Shown here piece by piece: positions 44,264 through 52,503 of a stretch of 64,000 nt of DNA (the stretch's first letter is position 1; each line of letters opens with the position of its first letter). The translations under genes were made by a program, and so were the position numbers. The notes beneath the pieces were generated by a model. The model made no database searches and was not told the origin of the DNA. It saw only the letters and a program-made list of their open reading frames with translations. The DNA is taken from the NCBI GenBank assembly GCA_964609795.1, contig CAZSTC010000002.1, positions 1 through 64,000 on the forward strand, read 5' to 3'. The DNA is from UBA1412 sp964609795 (GTDB lineage Bacteria > Verrucomicrobiota > Verrucomicrobiia > Limisphaerales > UBA1412).

Positions 44264-47200
44264 TTACTCTGTAGCAGCAAGTTCAGCGTGATATTCCTGA
44301 ATCGATTTAATAACGGGTTTGCCCTGCTTCATTGCAGCAATTCCAAGAGCCGATGCATAAGCAGCCGCTGTCGTCGTGATGTAAGGGACCTTCAGCTTTA
44401 CGGCAATTCTCCGGATTGCACCATCGTCGTCCTGGCTCTTTTTGCCTAGAGGCGTATTAATGACGAGTTGTATTTGCTTACTCATGACCTCATCAGCCAC
44501 ATTGGGTCGCTGTTGAGAGTGAATTTTGTGGGTTAATGTGCAATTAATCCCATTCGCCTTCAAAAACTTGAAAGTTCCTTCAGTGGCCTTGATTTGAAAA
44601 CCGATCTCCTGGAATTTTTGTGCAGCGCGCAGTATGTCTCCCTTATCACTATCTGCAACAGAAATGAACACGGTCCCTTGCAGCGGTAAAGGAGGCTGAG
44701 CCGCCTCTTCCGCTTTGAAGTAAGCCATACCAAAACTGGGCGCCATACCCAGCACTTCACCCGTAGAGCGCATCTCCGGTCCAAGCACTGGATCTACTTC
44801 AGGAAACATTGCAAAAGGAATCACTGCTTCCTTAACTCCGAAATAGGGTATCTTACGTTCCTTGAGCCCCATCTCTTTTAGTTTTACCCCTAGCATTAAC
44901 TGGGTTGCTAAACTCGCCATAGGCACATTGCATACCTTCGAAACTAGTGGAACCGTACGCGATGCTCTTGGATTCGCCTCAATTACGTAGACGACATCGT
45001 TCGCAATGGCGTATTGGATATTCATCACTCCTTTGACATTAAGCGAGGATCCAATCCGGACTGAATACTCTTTAATTGTCTGGATATGTTTTTCTGATAG
45101 CGTTACAGGAGGGATGGCGCTTGCGGAGTCTCCGGAGTGAATCCCTGCCAGCTCAATATGCTCCATCACTGCCGGAACAAAAGCATCTGTCCCATCAGCC
45201 AATGAATCAGCTTCGGCCTCTATCGCATTTTCCAGAAAACGGTCAATAAGAATTGGGCGATCGGGAGTCACCCCCACCGCATTGGCTACATATAGCTCAA
45301 GCGCCTCCTGGTCATAGACGATCTCCATTCCGCGCCCCCCCAACACATAGCTGGGACGCAACATCAATGGATAGCCAATTCGTTTGGCAACTTCTTTAGC
45401 CTCTTCCAAATTGATGGCCATTCCGGACGCCGGCATCGGAATCCCCAAATTATCCATCATCTTGCGGAACCGGTCCCGATCCTCTGCCAAATCAATCATA
45501 TCGGGAGAAGTACCCAGTATTTTGACCCCGGCAGCAGCAAGCTGATTTGCAAGGTTAAGCGGAGTTTGCCCACCAAACTGAACAATCACTCCTTCTGGCT
45601 TCTCCGACTCATAAATATTCAGGACATCTTCCACGGTTAGCGGTTCGAAGTATAGCTTGTCAGAAGTATCGTAATCAGTTGAAACGGTCTCTGGGTTACA
45701 GTTGACCATTATCGTCTCATACCCCATTTTGCGAAGTTGGAAAGCAGCATGGACGCAGCAGTAATCGAACTCGATTCCTTGGCCAATGCGGTTCGGGCCA
45801 CCGCCCAAAACCATAATCTTCTTGCGGTCGCTCCGCTCCACTTGACACTCATCTGAATTGTAAGTCGAATAATAGTAGGAAGCATTTTCAACTCCGCTGA
45901 CGTGTACTTTATGCCACGTCTGATTAACCCCTAAAGCAATACGTCTCTTACGGACCTGTTCTTCACGGAGCCCCAGAATCTGAGCCAAGTATTTATCAGC
46001 AAACCCATCTTTTTTGGCTTTGATCAACATTTCATCCGGGGGAAGTGCTCCTTTATACTGAAGCAGGTGTTCTTCGAAAACCACCAACTCCTTCATTATT
46101 TCTATGAATAATGGTCTGATTTTAGTCAGTTGACTCAGTTGTTCAACTGTGGCCCCTTTTCGAAGAGCCTCATACATGACCCACTGGCGTTCGCTGGTGG
46201 GATAAGTCAATTTAGCCAAGAGATCATTCAAGGATAATTGATTATAGTTCTTTGCAAACCCGAGACCATGCCGGCCATTTTCCAAGGAGCGAATTGCCTT
46301 TTGGAAAGCTTCTTTATAGTTCTTTCCAATGCTCATAACCTCTCCAACAGCCTTCATTTGCGTTCCGAGCTTATCCTCCGCACCTTTGAACTTCTCAAAG
46401 GCCCAACGGGAAAACTTGATAACTACATAATCATCGGCAGCTGCATACTGCTCCAAGGAACCGCCTCTCCAATAGGGTATGTCAGACAATGTTAACCCCC
46501 CGGCCAGTTTGGCTGAAACCATGGCTATCGGAAATCCTGTAGCTTTTGAGGCTAGTGCTGAGGAGCGAGACGTCCTGGGGTTGATTTCAATAATCACCAC
46601 TCTCCCTGTTTCTGGATCATGAGCAAATTGAACATTGGTTCCACCAATCACTTTAATCTCCTCAACGATCCGGAACGCATACTCTCTGAGCTTGGCTTGC
46701 AACTCCGAAGAAACCGTCATCATCGGAACTACACAGAAGCTGTCGCCTGTATGGACACCCATGGGATCAATGTTCTCTATCAGGCAAATCGATAGCATTT
46801 TCCCATGCGAATCTCGGACTACTTCCACTTCGAGCTCATCCCAGCCCAATACAGACTCCTCAATCAAAACCTGGTTGACAATCGAAGCTGCCAAGCCTCT
46901 GCTGGCAACTGTGCGGAGTTCCTCAACATTGTAAACCAATCCGCCGCCAGTCCCCCCCATCGTATAAGCGGGACGGATCACCACGGGATAGCCCAGATCG
47001 GCTGCGACAACTTCAGCTTCTTCAACACTGTGAACAGCTTTGCTTCTGGGCATATCTATTCCCAGATGCTGCATAGTTTCCTTGAAAAGAGTGCGGTCTT
47101 CTCCTTTTTCTATCGCGTCAGCCTCCACGCCAATAATCTTTACGCCATATTTCTCCAGCACTCCCGCTTTGTCCAATTGAGAACTAAGATTGAGGGCCGT

Positions 47201-47479
47201 TTGCCCTCCCAAGTTTGGAAGCAAGGCATCCGGTCGCTCTTTTGCGATGATCTCTGTGAGTGTTGCCAGATTCAGAGGCTCAATATATGTAACATCAGCC
47301 ATTGCGGGATCCGTCATGATTGTGGCCGGATTCGAATTGACTAATACTATAGAAAAACCCATTTGCCTGAGAGCTTTACAAGCTTGGGTTCCTGAATAGT
47401 CAAACTCACAAGCTTGACCAATGATGATAGGGCCTGAACCAATAATGAGAACCTTTTTGATATGATCGAGTTTTGGCAT
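44264..47479 (-). CDS. carB: Carbamoyl-phosphate synthase large chain
   Basis: A 1071-residue synthetase that makes carbamoyl phosphate for arginine and pyrimidine synthesis. Two homologous ATP-grasp halves are present: VLIIGSGPIIIGQACEFDYS at the N-terminus and VLGGGPNRIGQGIEFDYCCV in the middle, each with its ATP-grasp loop (RPAYTMGGTGGG and RPSYVLGGRGME) and metal-binding EINPRTSRSSALASKATG / EANPRASRTVPLVSK. The C-terminal ~140 residues are the MGS-like allosteric domain (VFISVADSDKGDILRAA), so effector control by UMP or ornithine is possible. The length is normal. The partner glutaminase gene carA is not in the window, so the heterodimer is encoded at two loci. It is closed by the terminator at 44212-44234. 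Confidence 0.95.
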   Translation of the reverse strand: MPKLDHIKKVLIIGSGPIIIGQACEFDYSGTQACKALRQMGFSIVLVNSNPATIMTDPAMADVTYIEPLNLATLTEIIAKERPDALLPNLGGQTALNLSSQLDKAGVLEKYGVKIIGVEADAIEKGEDRTLFKETMQHLGIDMPRSKAVHSVEEAEVVAADLGYPVVIRPAYTMGGTGGGLVYNVEELRTVASRGLAASIVNQVLIEESVLGWDELEVEVVRDSHGKMLSICLIENIDPMGVHTGDSFCVVPMMTVSSELQAKLREYAFRIVEEIKVIGGTNVQFAHDPETGRVVIIEINPRTSRSSALASKATGFPIAMVSAKLAGGLTLSDIPYWRGGSLEQYAAADDYVVIKFSRWAFEKFKGAEDKLGTQMKAVGEVMSIGKNYKEAFQKAIRSLENGRHGLGFAKNYNQLSLNDLLAKLTYPTSERQWVMYEALRKGATVEQLSQLTKIRPLFIEIMKELVVFEEHLLQYKGALPPDEMLIKAKKDGFADKYLAQILGLREEQVRKRRIALGVNQTWHKVHVSGVENASYYYSTYNSDECQVERSDRKKIMVLGGGPNRIGQGIEFDYCCVHAAFQLRKMGYETIMVNCNPETVSTDYDTSDKLYFEPLTVEDVLNIYESEKPEGVIVQFGGQTPLNLANQLAAAGVKILGTSPDMIDLAEDRDRFRKMMDNLGIPMPASGMAINLEEAKEVAKRIGYPLMLRPSYVLGGRGMEIVYDQEALELYVANAVGVTPDRPILIDRFLENAIEAEADSLADGTDAFVPAVMEHIELAGIHSGDSASAIPPVTLSEKHIQTIKEYSVRIGSSLNVKGVMNIQYAIANDVVYVIEANPRASRTVPLVSKVCNVPMASLATQLMLGVKLKEMGLKERKIPYFGVKEAVIPFAMFPEVDPVLGPEMRSTGEVLGMAPSFGMAYFKAEEAAQPPLPLQGTVFISVADSDKGDILRAAQKFQEIGFQIKATEGTFKFLKANGINCTLTHKIHSQQRPNVADEVMSKQIQLVINTPLGKKSQDDDGAIRRIAVKLKVPYITTTAAAYASALGIAAMKQGKPVIKSIQEYHAELAATE

Positions 47480-47528
47480 GTTTTCAGAGTGTGATGGCGT
47501 TGTTGAGGTACTATACCTCCGCGCAATA

Positions 47529-47558
47529 CAAGCGAGAACGCTTGCTGGCGTAACGCCA
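47529..47558 (-). promoter_or_regulatory. Tandem hairpins in the probable carB leader
   Basis: CAAGCG-AGAA-CGCTTG (47529-47544) and TGGCG-TAA-CGCCA (47546-47558) are two adjacent perfect stem-loops, 50-80 bases upstream of the carB start. They could form a 5' leader structure; the position suits attenuation or a protein-binding site, but there is no T-run on the minus strand. Confidence 0.35.
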
Positions 47559-47905
47559 ATTCACTGAGGCGCTAGTTTCTCATATTTTCTTTAGGGCGTC
47601 CAGCGTGAACTTTCGCTTATTTATAACTACACTAAAATTTTTTTTTCACGCCCCACTCACGGGCCACCCCACCTTCTCACTCATCGTAATTCAGGATGGT
47701 TTTAATTGACAAAAGAGAAAGAATTTAAAAAGACCTCTCCCTTAACAAATTGAATAAAAACTCAAAACAACGATATATCAATATTAATTGATAATTATTT
47801 TGAATCTTGTTGAAAGACAGACTGATCAGAAAAATACGCATAATTTGCTCATAATGAGACACTTGTCTTATATTCCTCATTTGCAGACAAGGAGAAGCTT
47901 CTGCG

Positions 47906-47935
47906 TTGATTTGATTCTATACATATACTAGAATC
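47906..47935 (+). promoter_or_regulatory. accA promoter with overlapping inverted repeat
   Basis: TTGATT (47906-47911), a 17-base spacer and TAGAAT (47929-47934) make a sigma-70-like promoter. A perfect inverted repeat GATTCTA / TAGAATC (47913-47919 and 47929-47935) occupies the spacer and the -10 box, as an operator for a repressor would. The accA ATG is at 47949, so the leader is about eight bases long. Confidence 0.5.
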
Positions 47936-47948
47936 GTCACTGAGCTGT

Positions 47949-48959
47949 ATGAAACACTCACACGATTTTGAAAAACCTATTCTGGAACTCCAACAGAAAC
48001 TGACTGAGCTTAAAAATCAAGCATTAAGCTCAGCAAAACCCTCGGCTTTCAAAGCTAAAATACATAGGTTAGAAAAACAACTGGAAGATACTCAGAAGAG
48101 CGTTTACAGCAAGCTGACGGCGTGGCAACGAATTCAAATAGCGCGGCATCCTCAACGCCCTTACACTCTGGATTACATCAAAAGAATTTTCACAGATTTT
48201 ATTGAACTGCATGGTGACCGAAGATTTAGTGATGATCATGCAATGATTGGCGGATTTGCGTCACTCGACGGACAGAACGTCATGGTAATAGGCACTCAAA
48301 AGGGGCGTGACACTAGGGAGAATATTTATCGAAACTTTGGATGTGCACACCCGGAGGGATATCGAAAATCTATCCGTCTTATGAAACTGGCCGATAAGTT
48401 TTCTGTCCCCATTATCACTTTGATTGATACTGCCGGTGCCTTTCCCGGAATAAGCTCCGAAGAACGCCACATCGCCGAGGCGATAGCGGTGAATCTTAGA
48501 GATATGTTTCCCCTGAAGGTACCAATTATCAGCGTGGTTATCGGTGAAGGGGGCAGCGGAGGAGCGCTGGGAATCGGCATAGCAAACCGCGTTCTTATCT
48601 TGGAAAACGCCTACTACTCAGTCATTAGCCCGGAAGGGTGCGCCGCTATTCTTTGGAAGGATAAAAGTGCGACGCCAAAAGCTGCGGAAGCTCTTAAGGT
48701 CACAGCTAAAGATTTGTTAGAGTTTGGGATCGTTGACGAGATTGTCGGAGAGCCGCCCAGCGGAGCTCACTCTGACCACACAGGCGCAGCCCTCTTGTTG
48801 AAGCAAGCACTGCTAATTCACTTGGAACAACTCAAAAAACTCTCTTATGAAGAACTCATAGCCGATCGCTACAAAAAATTCCGTGCGTTGGGGCGCTTCA
48901 TTGAAATTCCCGATGTTGATTCCATGGAAGAAATGAAGAAAACCACTCAAGCGCCATAA
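47949..48959 (+). CDS. accA: Acetyl-CoA carboxylase carboxyltransferase subunit alpha
   Basis: A 336-residue subunit that, with AccD, transfers the carboxyl group from biotin to acetyl-CoA, giving malonyl-CoA for fatty acid synthesis. The N-terminal coiled-coil (ILELQQKLTELKNQALSS) is normal, and the core has AWQRIQIARHPQRPYTLDYI, ELHGDRRFSDDHAMIGGFA, PIITLIDTAGAFPGISSEER, VIGEGGSGGALGIGIANRVL and SVISPEGCAAILWKD. All motifs are intact and the length is standard. accD, accB and accC are not in the window. It starts a plus-strand run of five closely spaced genes (accA, manA, PF04020 protein, GT21-like, CPBP). Confidence 0.95.
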   Translation: MKHSHDFEKPILELQQKLTELKNQALSSAKPSAFKAKIHRLEKQLEDTQKSVYSKLTAWQRIQIARHPQRPYTLDYIKRIFTDFIELHGDRRFSDDHAMIGGFASLDGQNVMVIGTQKGRDTRENIYRNFGCAHPEGYRKSIRLMKLADKFSVPIITLIDTAGAFPGISSEERHIAEAIAVNLRDMFPLKVPIISVVIGEGGSGGALGIGIANRVLILENAYYSVISPEGCAAILWKDKSATPKAAEALKVTAKDLLEFGIVDEIVGEPPSGAHSDHTGAALLLKQALLIHLEQLKKLSYEELIADRYKKFRALGRFIEIPDVDSMEEMKKTTQAP

Positions 48960-48971
48960 ATAAAGGTCGAA

Positions 48972-49961
48972 ATGGAATCTTTGTATCCGCTAACATTTGA
49001 GCCAATCCTCCTGGAACGCATATGGGGGGGCAGGAAGCTCGAATCCAATTACAATAAAAAGCTTCCTCCACACGCACCTATTGGCGAATCCTGGGAAGTG
49101 TCAGACCGTCCGGGGGCAGAAAGTATTGTAGCTAACGGGACGCTGCAAGGGCTGACATTGCGCTGGCTGATGGAACACCAGAGACAATCGATAATGGGTA
49201 AGGCTAAGGATACGAAGGGACGCTTCCCTCTTCTGGTAAAAATACTGGATGCCCAAGAAGATCTCTCTGTCCAAGTCCACCCCCCCGGAAATCTGGCTGA
49301 CTCGTTAGGCGGCGAGAGCAAAACTGAAATGTGGAGGGTCACTCATTCAGATGCCAACGCCCATATCTTTACCGGCTTCAAAAAAGGAATTACCCGGGAA
49401 ACGTTCCTGAAGGCTATTGAGGAAAAAAAAGTTCCTCCCCTATTGCACTGTAATTATGTAAAAGAAGGTGACGCCATCCTGATCCCCTCAGGGGGAGTAC
49501 ATTCGTTAGGGGCTGGAACTATGGTATTCGAGTTTCAGGAGAATTCCGACACCACATACCGTGCCTATGATTGGGATCGCGTGGATTCTCAAGGGAACTC
49601 TAGGAAACTCCATTTAGAGGAAGCTCTAAAGAGTATTGATTTCAACTACGTCGAGCCCCCTTTGATTCAATCAAAGTTTTCCAGAAATAAAACACTGAGT
49701 TCCCGCTTCCTGGTTAATGATCCTGCTTTCATCTGTGATGAATACCTGGTAAAGAAAAACCAGCGTTTTTATATCACCACTACTGTCCCCGTTATTTTGG
49801 GTATTATTTCCGGTGAGCTCATCCTCTCGGGAAACGGTCAATCTCTCAATTTAAAACCAGGGTGTTTTGCATTACTGCCACCAGGACTGGAAAAAACAAC
49901 GATTGAATCCATCAGCAAAACAAATTATTTAATGTGCCAACCTCACGCCACAGAGAGTTGA
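48972..49961 (+). CDS. manA: Mannose-6-phosphate isomerase, class I
   Basis: A 329-residue cupin enzyme interconverting mannose-6-phosphate and fructose-6-phosphate, feeding GDP-mannose and glycan synthesis or mannose use. It is the short bacterial class I form (Bacillus-like, about 315-330 residues). PLTFEPILLERIWGGRKLES and GESWEVSDRPGAESIV open the protein, and the zinc-binding cupin has LSVQVHPP, ILIPSGGVHSLGAGTMVFEF and QENSDTTYRAYDW. Gln/His/Glu/His metal ligands are visible. It lies 12 bases after accA and 12 before the PF04020 gene. Confidence 0.92.
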   Translation: MESLYPLTFEPILLERIWGGRKLESNYNKKLPPHAPIGESWEVSDRPGAESIVANGTLQGLTLRWLMEHQRQSIMGKAKDTKGRFPLLVKILDAQEDLSVQVHPPGNLADSLGGESKTEMWRVTHSDANAHIFTGFKKGITRETFLKAIEEKKVPPLLHCNYVKEGDAILIPSGGVHSLGAGTMVFEFQENSDTTYRAYDWDRVDSQGNSRKLHLEEALKSIDFNYVEPPLIQSKFSRNKTLSSRFLVNDPAFICDEYLVKKNQRFYITTTVPVILGIISGELILSGNGQSLNLKPGCFALLPPGLEKTTIESISKTNYLMCQPHATES

Positions 49962-49973
49962 CAACCATCGAGT

Positions 49974-50429
49974 ATGAAGATTTTCACGTTAAGCCGATTC
50001 ATCACATGGACGGTAAACACGCTTGCGGTGCTTGTTGCTGCAAATGTAGTGCCCGGAATTAGCTACGAAAATAACTACCTGACGCTCATCCTGGCAGCTC
50101 TCACCTTAGGAATTCTAAACACTCTCCTTAAACCGATACTGATTATTCTGGCTTTTCCTTTCCTGATGATCACCGCAGGTTTGTTCTATTTTTTTATCAA
50201 TGCTGCATTACTGGCACTGGTTGGTTTTTTCATTCCTTCCTTTCATGTGGATGGCTTTCTTTCCGCACTCTTCGGCGGACTCATTATCAGTTTTGTTTCA
50301 ACATTGACCAACTTTATCATTGGGAAGAAAAAGCTCTTATTACGAGTTTCTCAGTCCGAGCAAAATAATGATAATCGGCCACCCCCATTCAGACCGGATG
50401 ATGATAATGACCGAACCATTGACGTCTAA
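49974..50429 (+). CDS. Four-helix membrane protein, phage-holin-like PF04020 family
   Basis: A 151-residue protein with four membrane segments of the family named after mycobacteriophage holins. Landmarks are LSRFITWTVNTLAVLVAANV, LGILNTLLKPILIILAFPFL and FFINAALLALVGFFIPSFHV. Despite the name, chromosomal copies occur widely in Gram-negative bacteria far from prophages, and their role is unknown; no lysin, phage gene or attachment site is near. The C-terminal ~20 residues are acidic and low in complexity (RPPPFRPDDDNDRT). It sits between manA and the GT21-like gene, 5 bases before the latter. Confidence 0.82.
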   Translation: MKIFTLSRFITWTVNTLAVLVAANVVPGISYENNYLTLILAALTLGILNTLLKPILIILAFPFLMITAGLFYFFINAALLALVGFFIPSFHVDGFLSALFGGLIISFVSTLTNFIIGKKKLLLRVSQSEQNNDNRPPPFRPDDDNDRTIDV

Positions 50430-50434
50430 AACAC

Positions 50435-51577
50435 ATGATGGTTTCGGATTTTATTTTAGGAGGTTTTTGCATTGTCAGCTTTTTTGTTCTCCTTTGGCAG
50501 TGGTTTGAAGCTGTTCGCTACCCTCTCCACTCGCGCCTCAATGAGACGCCATACACTCCATCCGTAACCCTACTTAAGCCGCTGAAAGGATGTGAGCCCC
50601 GAACAATGGAATGTCTGATTTCATGGCTTGAGCAGGATTATGCGGGTAGCGTCCAAGTTTTATTTGGGATTGCAGATCCGGCCGATCCTGTTGTTCCCCC
50701 ATTACGAAATCTTCTCGCAAAATTCCCTCAAAAAGAAATTAAAATTATCTTCTGCACCGAACAAAAAGGGCATAACAAAAAGGTTTCTTCACTCATTCAA
50801 ATGGTTCCTGAGGCAATCGGCGATATTTGGGTGGTAAGTGACGCTGATATCCTGGCTCCACAAGACCTTCTTAAGAATTTGGTACAACCCCTTCGAAATT
50901 CATCTATCGGAGCTGTTAATTGTCTTTACCGGATTACTGGTCCCGATAATTTTGGAACAACTCTTGAGAAAATAGCTGTTAACGCTGATTTCTGGAGTCA
51001 AGTTATTCAAAGCTTAAGGTTGGGGAAACAGGATTTTTGCCTCGGTGCTGTGATCTGCGTGAACGCCGAAGTATTTAAAATAACAGGTGGTTTTGAACCC
51101 ATAGCTGACCTGTTGGCAGATGACTACCATATCGGAAATCGAATATATAAAAGTGGTAAAAATATCGCCCTTTCTACATTGACGGTCGAGTCTATTGCCC
51201 CAAGAGCCAAACTTTCAAACGTCTGGAAACACCAGCTCCGATGGGCCCGAACCATTCGCTTTGAACGCCCCGTCTCCTATGGTCTCAGTGTTATTTCGAA
51301 TACTACTCTTTGGGCCCTATTATGGATTTTAGCCGGCAGCTGGGAGTCCCGTTACCTTGTTTGCCTAGTCGTGCTTCTAACACGGCTAGTGGCTGTCAGA
51401 GACTTGATGTGCCGAATTGAGCAAACACAAGGAAAATGGATCGATGCCTGTCAGGCATGGTCAAAAGACCTTTTCCAGTTTGCTCTTTGGATCGGGGCCT
51501 TCGCGGGAAATTGTGTTGTTTGGCGCGGGGTGAAATTTCGTGTTCATAAAGGTGGTATTTTAGAATCTATTAATTGA
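50435..51577 (+). CDS. GT21-like glycosyltransferase (ceramide glucosyltransferase / HpnI type)
   Basis: A 380-residue membrane glycosyltransferase with a GT-A domain between an N-terminal membrane helix and two or three C-terminal helices. The layout follows ceramide glucosyltransferases and the hopanoid enzyme HpnI. TPSVTLLKPLKGCEPRTMEC, IWVVSDADILAPQDLL (D2 metal motif), GKQDFCLGAVICVNAEVFK, LLADDYHIGN (D3) and HQLRWARTIR (Q/RxxRW) are all in place, so it should be active. The acceptor lipid is unknown; no hpn or sphingolipid gene is in the window. It is closely packed between the PF04020 gene and the CPBP gene. Confidence 0.83.
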   Translation: MMVSDFILGGFCIVSFFVLLWQWFEAVRYPLHSRLNETPYTPSVTLLKPLKGCEPRTMECLISWLEQDYAGSVQVLFGIADPADPVVPPLRNLLAKFPQKEIKIIFCTEQKGHNKKVSSLIQMVPEAIGDIWVVSDADILAPQDLLKNLVQPLRNSSIGAVNCLYRITGPDNFGTTLEKIAVNADFWSQVIQSLRLGKQDFCLGAVICVNAEVFKITGGFEPIADLLADDYHIGNRIYKSGKNIALSTLTVESIAPRAKLSNVWKHQLRWARTIRFERPVSYGLSVISNTTLWALLWILAGSWESRYLVCLVVLLTRLVAVRDLMCRIEQTQGKWIDACQAWSKDLFQFALWIGAFAGNCVVWRGVKFRVHKGGILESIN

Positions 51578-51578
51578 T

Positions 51579-52184
51579 ATGAACCAATTCAACATGGATC
51601 AAGTGTTTAATTTATCACGCTGGAAGTCTGTACTTCTGATTTCTTTTTTTGAACTCAGTCTGGGTATTTCTGCGCTACTGACCGGATATTTTATTCATAT
51701 TAACCCCTTTGATAAATTCCACTTTACTTGGATTGCCATTCGAGGCGGAATACTAACGACCTTCCTTGCTCTTTTCCTCATTACACTAATGACTATGGTT
51801 AACCGTTCTGCATTCCAGCAGCAGATGGTTCAATTAAAAAGTTGGTTTAGCAAATTATTCAACAGCTGGACACTGACACAGTTTTTACTGATTTCCATTT
51901 GTGCCGGAGTTGGAGAAGAGCTTCTTTTTCGTGGACTCATCCAAGAGGGTCTCATGAGGCTCATAGGCGCATGGCCTGCATTGATAATTTCAGGTGCTGT
52001 CTTTGGGATGGTTCACTGGTACAGTAATTATTATTTCATTTATGCTACCTTTATGGGGATGTTTTTAGGAGCTCTTTACTGGCAATCCGGTAACCTCCTA
52101 GCCCCGATTATTTGCCATACTTTGTATGATTTTACCGTGCTCATAATTTTGATGCGTTGGTATTTTAAAAGATTAAAGAATTAA
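51579..52184 (+). CDS. CPBP-family intramembrane metalloprotease
   Basis: A 201-residue membrane protein of the CPBP (CaaX protease and bacteriocin-processing, ABI) family. The catalytic first motif is EELLFRGLIQEGL, the second is in FGMVHWYS, and ICHTLYDFTV is the third His-containing motif. About five membrane segments are present. Such proteases cleave membrane-anchored proteins or peptides; the substrate is unknown. It begins one base after the GT21-like stop, so it is co-transcribed. A second CPBP gene lies 1 kb further on, on the opposite strand. Confidence 0.87.
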   Translation: MNQFNMDQVFNLSRWKSVLLISFFELSLGISALLTGYFIHINPFDKFHFTWIAIRGGILTTFLALFLITLMTMVNRSAFQQQMVQLKSWFSKLFNSWTLTQFLLISICAGVGEELLFRGLIQEGLMRLIGAWPALIISGAVFGMVHWYSNYYFIYATFMGMFLGALYWQSGNLLAPIICHTLYDFTVLIILMRWYFKRLKN

Positions 52185-52233
52185 ATCTTCGAAGTTTTTC
52201 GGCCTCATACCACGGTTGTCCTACCCCCATCGT

Positions 52234-52239
52234 TATAAT
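52234..52239 (+). promoter_or_regulatory. TATAAT box directly upstream of the 52246 small gene
   Basis: A perfect TATAAT lies six bases before the ATG at 52246, so transcription would start at or within a base or two of the start codon. No -35 box is seen at normal spacing. Confidence 0.35.
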
Positions 52240-52245
52240 GGCCCC

Positions 52246-52503
52246 ATGAGAAAGATACGAAATATCTTTAAAGCGTGGAGCGGAAAACGAAATCAATTCA
52301 AAGAAGTCGCCATATTAGGAAGCACAAGAATCATTCAGCTTTCCACCGGAGAATACCAGGCCTTGGGAGGAACTGCAGAAGACCGGCTTCTCTTGCATCA
52401 ATATATCAGCATCAACCTGGAAGACTCTAACCTTCTTGAAGTGAGCAGAAGAAAAACCGGAAAACTCTTTTTACTTTTGGAAAGTCTCACTAGTTCGCAC
52501 TAG
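52246..52503 (+). CDS. Small protein of unknown function
   Basis: 85 residues (MRKIRNIFKAWSGKRNQFKE to the C-terminal TSSH), not recognised. It is basic at the N-terminus, then mixed beta-like (EVAILGSTRIIQLSTGEYQA, then KTGKLFLLLESL), with a pattern loosely like the small soluble domain of FliO, though no flagellar genes are near and the match is too weak to name it. The ATG at 52246 is preferred over an upstream TTG at 52216 because a TATAAT box immediately precedes it. Its 3' end overlaps the convergent comF gene by 33 bases. It may not be a true gene, but it is a coherent frame in a gap otherwise empty on this strand. Confidence 0.5.
   Translation: MRKIRNIFKAWSGKRNQFKEVAILGSTRIIQLSTGEYQALGGTAEDRLLLHQYISINLEDSNLLEVSRRKTGKLFLLLESLTSSH

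Larger units (their letters stand above)
47480..47948. other. AT-rich divergent intergenic region between carB and accA
   Basis: These 469 bases contain no recognisable gene. The carB side (47480-47640) holds two tandem hairpins (see 47529-47558). The middle (47700-47850) is very AT-rich with no clear signal. The accA side has CTTGTCT (47862-47868) and AGACAAG (47885-47891) forming a 7-base inverted repeat, and the promoter-operator-like element at 47906-47935. No riboswitch fold was recognised. Confidence 0.4.

Noticed and set aside
49974..50429. Phage holin, suggesting a prophage
   Set aside because: The PF04020 family is common on chromosomes, and no other phage gene is present nearby.
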